A DNA stretch of 64,000 bases from Mediterraneibacter glycyrrhizinilyticus. Its GTDB lineage: Bacteria > Bacillota > Clostridia > Lachnospirales > Lachnospiraceae. Made by a program: the position numbers and the translations under genes. The DNA is taken from assembly GCF_015560805.1 (NCBI RefSeq), contig NZ_JADMSO010000013.1, positions 16,251-80,250 of the forward strand, given 5' to 3'. The notes beneath the pieces are model-generated. The model was not told where the DNA came from. It saw only the letters and a list, made by a program, of their open reading frames with translations, and ran no database searches. Of this stretch, positions 62,087 through 64,000 are shown piece by piece. Within the stretch, counting starts at the first letter, position 1. Every line of letters begins with the position of its first letter.

Positions 62087-62343
62087 TTAAGACACCGGTT
62101 GTTGTAAGACATGAGAATGGTCTGGATGGAAGACCGATCGCTTTGTTGGTACAGGAGGCAAGCCAGTACGCAAGCAGGATTTATATTCAGATGGGCGATA
62201 AGCAGATCAATGCAAAGAGCATTATGGGAATGATGAGTCTGAACTTAAGCGAGGGCGAGAAAGTAACGGTTCTCACCGAGGGAGAAGATGAAGAGATGGC
62301 AGCAGAAGGGATCAAGACTTTTTTTGCAAATGTAAAAGCTTGA
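62083..62343 (+). CDS. crh: Crh-like HPr family protein lacking His15
   Basis: This 86-aa protein folds like HPr but the site of phosphotransfer is changed: NGLDGRP has Asp at position 15 where HPr has His (GLHARP). The regulatory Ser46 is kept in NAKSIMGMM. It therefore should not carry phosphate for the PTS but could be phosphorylated at Ser46 by HPr kinase, like Bacillus Crh, which has Gln15 and is a CcpA co-regulator. Bacillus crh also follows whiA (yvcL), so gene order supports the call. The ATG overlaps the whiA stop and has AAGGAGGG upstream. Asp15 could mimic a permanent charge; this is inference. Confidence 0.85.
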   Translation: MIKTPVVVRHENGLDGRPIALLVQEASQYASRIYIQMGDKQINAKSIMGMMSLNLSEGEKVTVLTEGEDEEMAAEGIKTFFANVKA

Positions 62344-62379
62344 TGAGCGATTGTTGATCAGATAGAGGAATCAGGTTTG

Positions 62380-62414
62380 AAAGAGGGTGTACGGAAGAAG
62401 TACAGCCTCTTTTA
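62380..62414 (+). terminator. Terminator of the murB-rapZ-whiA-crh operon
   Basis: AAAGAGG-G-TGTAC and GTACA-G-CCTCTTTT (62380-62414), a stem of about 12 bp with one internal mismatch and a T run. Confidence 0.85.
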
Positions 62415-62543
62415 TAAATGAAAGAGACCGTCCGTCTGTATCCGGAAAATCACATTTTTCCGGAGGAAGAGATCATTGCAGACGAATGAGAAAATAGCAA
62501 GACGGGAAAACAGCAGGATATGAGACATTAAGGAGCTGGAAAA

Positions 62544-63602
62544 ATGGAGAATGTGATAGAGAAATACACGGATAAGGATCAGAACAGACGAAAAAAAATG
62601 TTGTTTATTTATAATCCGAATGCAGGAACGGGAGTGCTGAAGCCGAACCTGTCGGATATTCTGGACATTTTTGTGAAAGGCGGGTATGAAGTGACCGTTT
62701 ATCCGACGCAGAAATATCATGATGCGCTGGCGAAAACGATCGCGTATACCGAACCGTACGACCTGGTTGCATGCAGCGGAGGCGACGGTACGCTGGATGA
62801 GGTCGTAACGGGGATGTGCCGCCGAAAAGAAATGGTTCCGATCGGTTATATACCGGCGGGGACGACCAATGATTTTGCAAGCAGCCTGCATATTTCAAAA
62901 GATATGCTGGAAGCGGCGGATACGGTTGTGAACGGAGTACCGTTTTCGTGTGATGTCGGAGTGTTCAACGATGACTTTTTCGTATATATTGCGGCTTTTG
63001 GACTGTTCACCGATGTGTCTTATGAGACAAAGCAGAGTATGAAAAATGTGCTCGGTCATCTGGCATATGTGCTGGAGGGGGCGAAGCGTATTTTTAACGT
63101 TCCGTCTTATCATATCCGTGTGGAACATGACGGAGAAGTGCTGGAAGAGGATTTCATGTTCGGTATGGTGACAAATTCCCGTTCAGTTGGCGGATTCAGA
63201 GGGATCATTGGACGTGATGTTATTTTTGATGACGGAGTGTTTGAAGTGACATTGATCAAGACACCGCGGAATCCGATCGAATTGAATGAGATCGTCGCGG
63301 CGCTTGTGATCCGGCAGATCGATTCAAAGCATATGTATTCGTTCAAGAGCAGTTGTGTGAAATTTACTTCGTTTGAGGAGATTCCGTGGACACTGGACGG
63401 AGAGTTCGGTGGTGAGCATGACGAGGTTCTTGTCCAAAATAAAAAGCAGGGACTGCAGATCATGATCAAAGAAAGTACAAAACAGCATTTTGAGGAGAAG
63501 AAAGAAGCACTTCAAAGTGCGATGGAGGAATTGAGCGCGGAAGAGGTAGTGATGGTCGTGACAGAAGAAACAGAGACAGAAAATACCTGGGATCAGGAAT
63601 AA
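62544..63602 (+). CDS. DgkB/YegS-family lipid kinase
   Basis: This 352-aa diacylglycerol-kinase-type protein has FIYNPNAGTGVLKP, the nucleotide-binding GGDGTLDEVVTGM (residues about 79-91), IPAGTTNDFASSL, MVTNSRSVGGFRG and DGEFGGEHDEV. Members phosphorylate diacylglycerol or related lipids at the membrane surface and recycle lipid from teichoic acid synthesis. The C-terminal tail (about 325-352) is acidic and lineage-specific. AAGGAGC precedes the ATG. Confidence 0.93.
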   Translation: MENVIEKYTDKDQNRRKKMLFIYNPNAGTGVLKPNLSDILDIFVKGGYEVTVYPTQKYHDALAKTIAYTEPYDLVACSGGDGTLDEVVTGMCRRKEMVPIGYIPAGTTNDFASSLHISKDMLEAADTVVNGVPFSCDVGVFNDDFFVYIAAFGLFTDVSYETKQSMKNVLGHLAYVLEGAKRIFNVPSYHIRVEHDGEVLEEDFMFGMVTNSRSVGGFRGIIGRDVIFDDGVFEVTLIKTPRNPIELNEIVAALVIRQIDSKHMYSFKSSCVKFTSFEEIPWTLDGEFGGEHDEVLVQNKKQGLQIMIKESTKQHFEEKKEALQSAMEELSAEEVVMVVTEETETENTWDQE

Positions 63603-63626
63603 AGAAAAATAAACGGAAATAGTAAT

Positions 63627-63665
63627 AGGGCTGATGTTTCATTTGATATTTGAAACACCAGCCCT
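63627..63665. terminator. Hairpin after the lipid kinase gene
   Basis: A 15-bp stem with one mismatch (63627-63641 with 63651-63665). No T run follows on the plus strand, so it is either a weak terminator or an mRNA 3'-end structure. Confidence 0.5.
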
Positions 63666-63696
63666 AAAATTATGGGAATCAGTCTGTCGGCAGAAA

Positions 63697-63730
63697 ATAA
63701 AAAACCCGTAACTTAGAAGTTACGAGTTTT
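63697..63730 (-). terminator. Terminator of tRNA-Glu
   Basis: AAAACCCGTAACTT (63701-63714) pairs with AAGTTACGAGTTTT (63717-63730) with one mismatch; on the minus strand a T-rich tail follows. Confidence 0.85.
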
Positions 63731-63735
63731 GAAAA

Positions 63736-63807
63736 TGACTCCAAGGGGAATCGAACCCCTGATTCCAGCGTGAGAGGCTAGCGTCTTAACCGCTTGACCA
63801 TGGAGCC
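63736..63807 (-). tRNA. tRNA-Glu (anticodon CTC)
   Basis: A 72-nt tRNA on the minus strand. Acceptor GGCTCCA pairs with TGGAGTC. The D arm is GTC...GAC. The anticodon arm CTAGC-CTCTCAC-GCTGG gives CTC, reading GAG. The T arm is AGGGG-TTCGATT-CCCCT. CCA is not encoded. It has its own promoter upstream and a terminator 6 nt downstream. Confidence 0.95.
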
Positions 63808-63848
63808 ATATGATGTTGTGTGAGGTATTTCTCCCACAAGCAAGGATT

Positions 63849-63877
63849 AATATACCATAGATATGAGGAGAATGCAA
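63849..63877 (-). promoter_or_regulatory. Promoter of tRNA-Glu
   Basis: On the minus strand, TTGCAT (63872-63877), a 17-nt spacer and TATATT (63849-63854), about 41 nt before the tRNA. Confidence 0.8.
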
Positions 63878-64000
63878 GTGGAAAATGAAAAAAAGTGAAA
63901 AAAGTTGGTGGAAGAAGAAAAGAAGTGAATTGTAAAAGTAAATTCCATCCCTCACATATAAGCCATGGAATTTATTAATTCTCAAAATAAGTATGGCATT
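63878..64000. other. Window end, no gene recognised
   Basis: A+T-rich DNA upstream of the tRNA-Glu promoter. No coding frame is supported to the end of the window. Confidence 0.4.

Noticed and set aside
1..64000. CRISPR array, rRNA operon or prophage
   Set aside because: No regularly spaced repeat array, no rRNA sequence, and no phage structural genes were seen; repeats found are dispersed single copies.

Overview
The window looks like part of the chromosome of a gut-type, spore-forming Clostridia, most likely a Lachnospiraceae member. The evidence is spoIIR and a SipL-like SPOCS/LysM protein, the murB-rapZ-whiA-HPr order, a CUT1 sugar ABC system without its own ATPase, strong AGGAGG ribosome sites, and the end of a Tn1549-like conjugative element. 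There is no rRNA, so the genus is not fixed.

Layout. (1) 1-5.9 kb is the right end of an integrative conjugative element: a BceRS/VncRS-like two-component system, a cysteine-rich KTR protein, a sigma-like factor, a structured leader, a MazF-type toxin with a small overlapping partner, and a large serine recombinase. The recombinase abuts a decayed 3' fragment of an RlmD/RumA-type 23S rRNA methyltransferase gene, the probable insertion target. (2) 6-13.2 kb is A+T-rich accessory DNA: a MarR-pirin-nitroreductase operon with a tandem palindromic operator, a wall-anchored beta-helix/SHIRT adhesin, and a broken bifunctional cytosine/adenine DNA methyltransferase. (3) 13.3-19.7 kb is core: pncB, ddl, murF, two membrane proteins and plsC. 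(4) 19.9-31.7 kb is a sugar-utilisation locus: a FadR-type GntR regulator, a GHL6-type glycosidase, a CUT1 ABC transporter, a GH106-like glycosidase, and then tdh-kbl for threonine catabolism. (5) 31.8-50.3 kb holds transporters, sporulation genes, ispE, a thioesterase, dnaE, pfkA and murI. (6) 50.3-54.4 kb is an amino-sugar module: nagB, a LicT-type antiterminator with its RAT/terminator switch, EIIA and EIICB. (7) 54.5-64 kb is cutC, a small kinase, an RluA-type synthase, tRNA-Ser(CGA), a CNNM protein, murB-rapZ-whiA-Crh-like HPr, a lipid kinase and tRNA-Glu(CTC).

Two dispersed intergenic repeat families stand out. One is a palindromic element with four copies (13164, 18923, 42961, 58989). 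The other is a 91-bp, two-hairpin element whose two copies (17382, 20709) differ at only 3 positions; each follows a terminator between convergent genes. One copy of the palindromic element sits 4 nt past the truncated methyltransferase. Other regulatory structures include a hairpin over the ribosome site of the ICE sigma factor, a candidate transcription attenuator before a flavoprotein gene, and an HPr-like protein with Asp15/Ser46 that should act only as a regulator.
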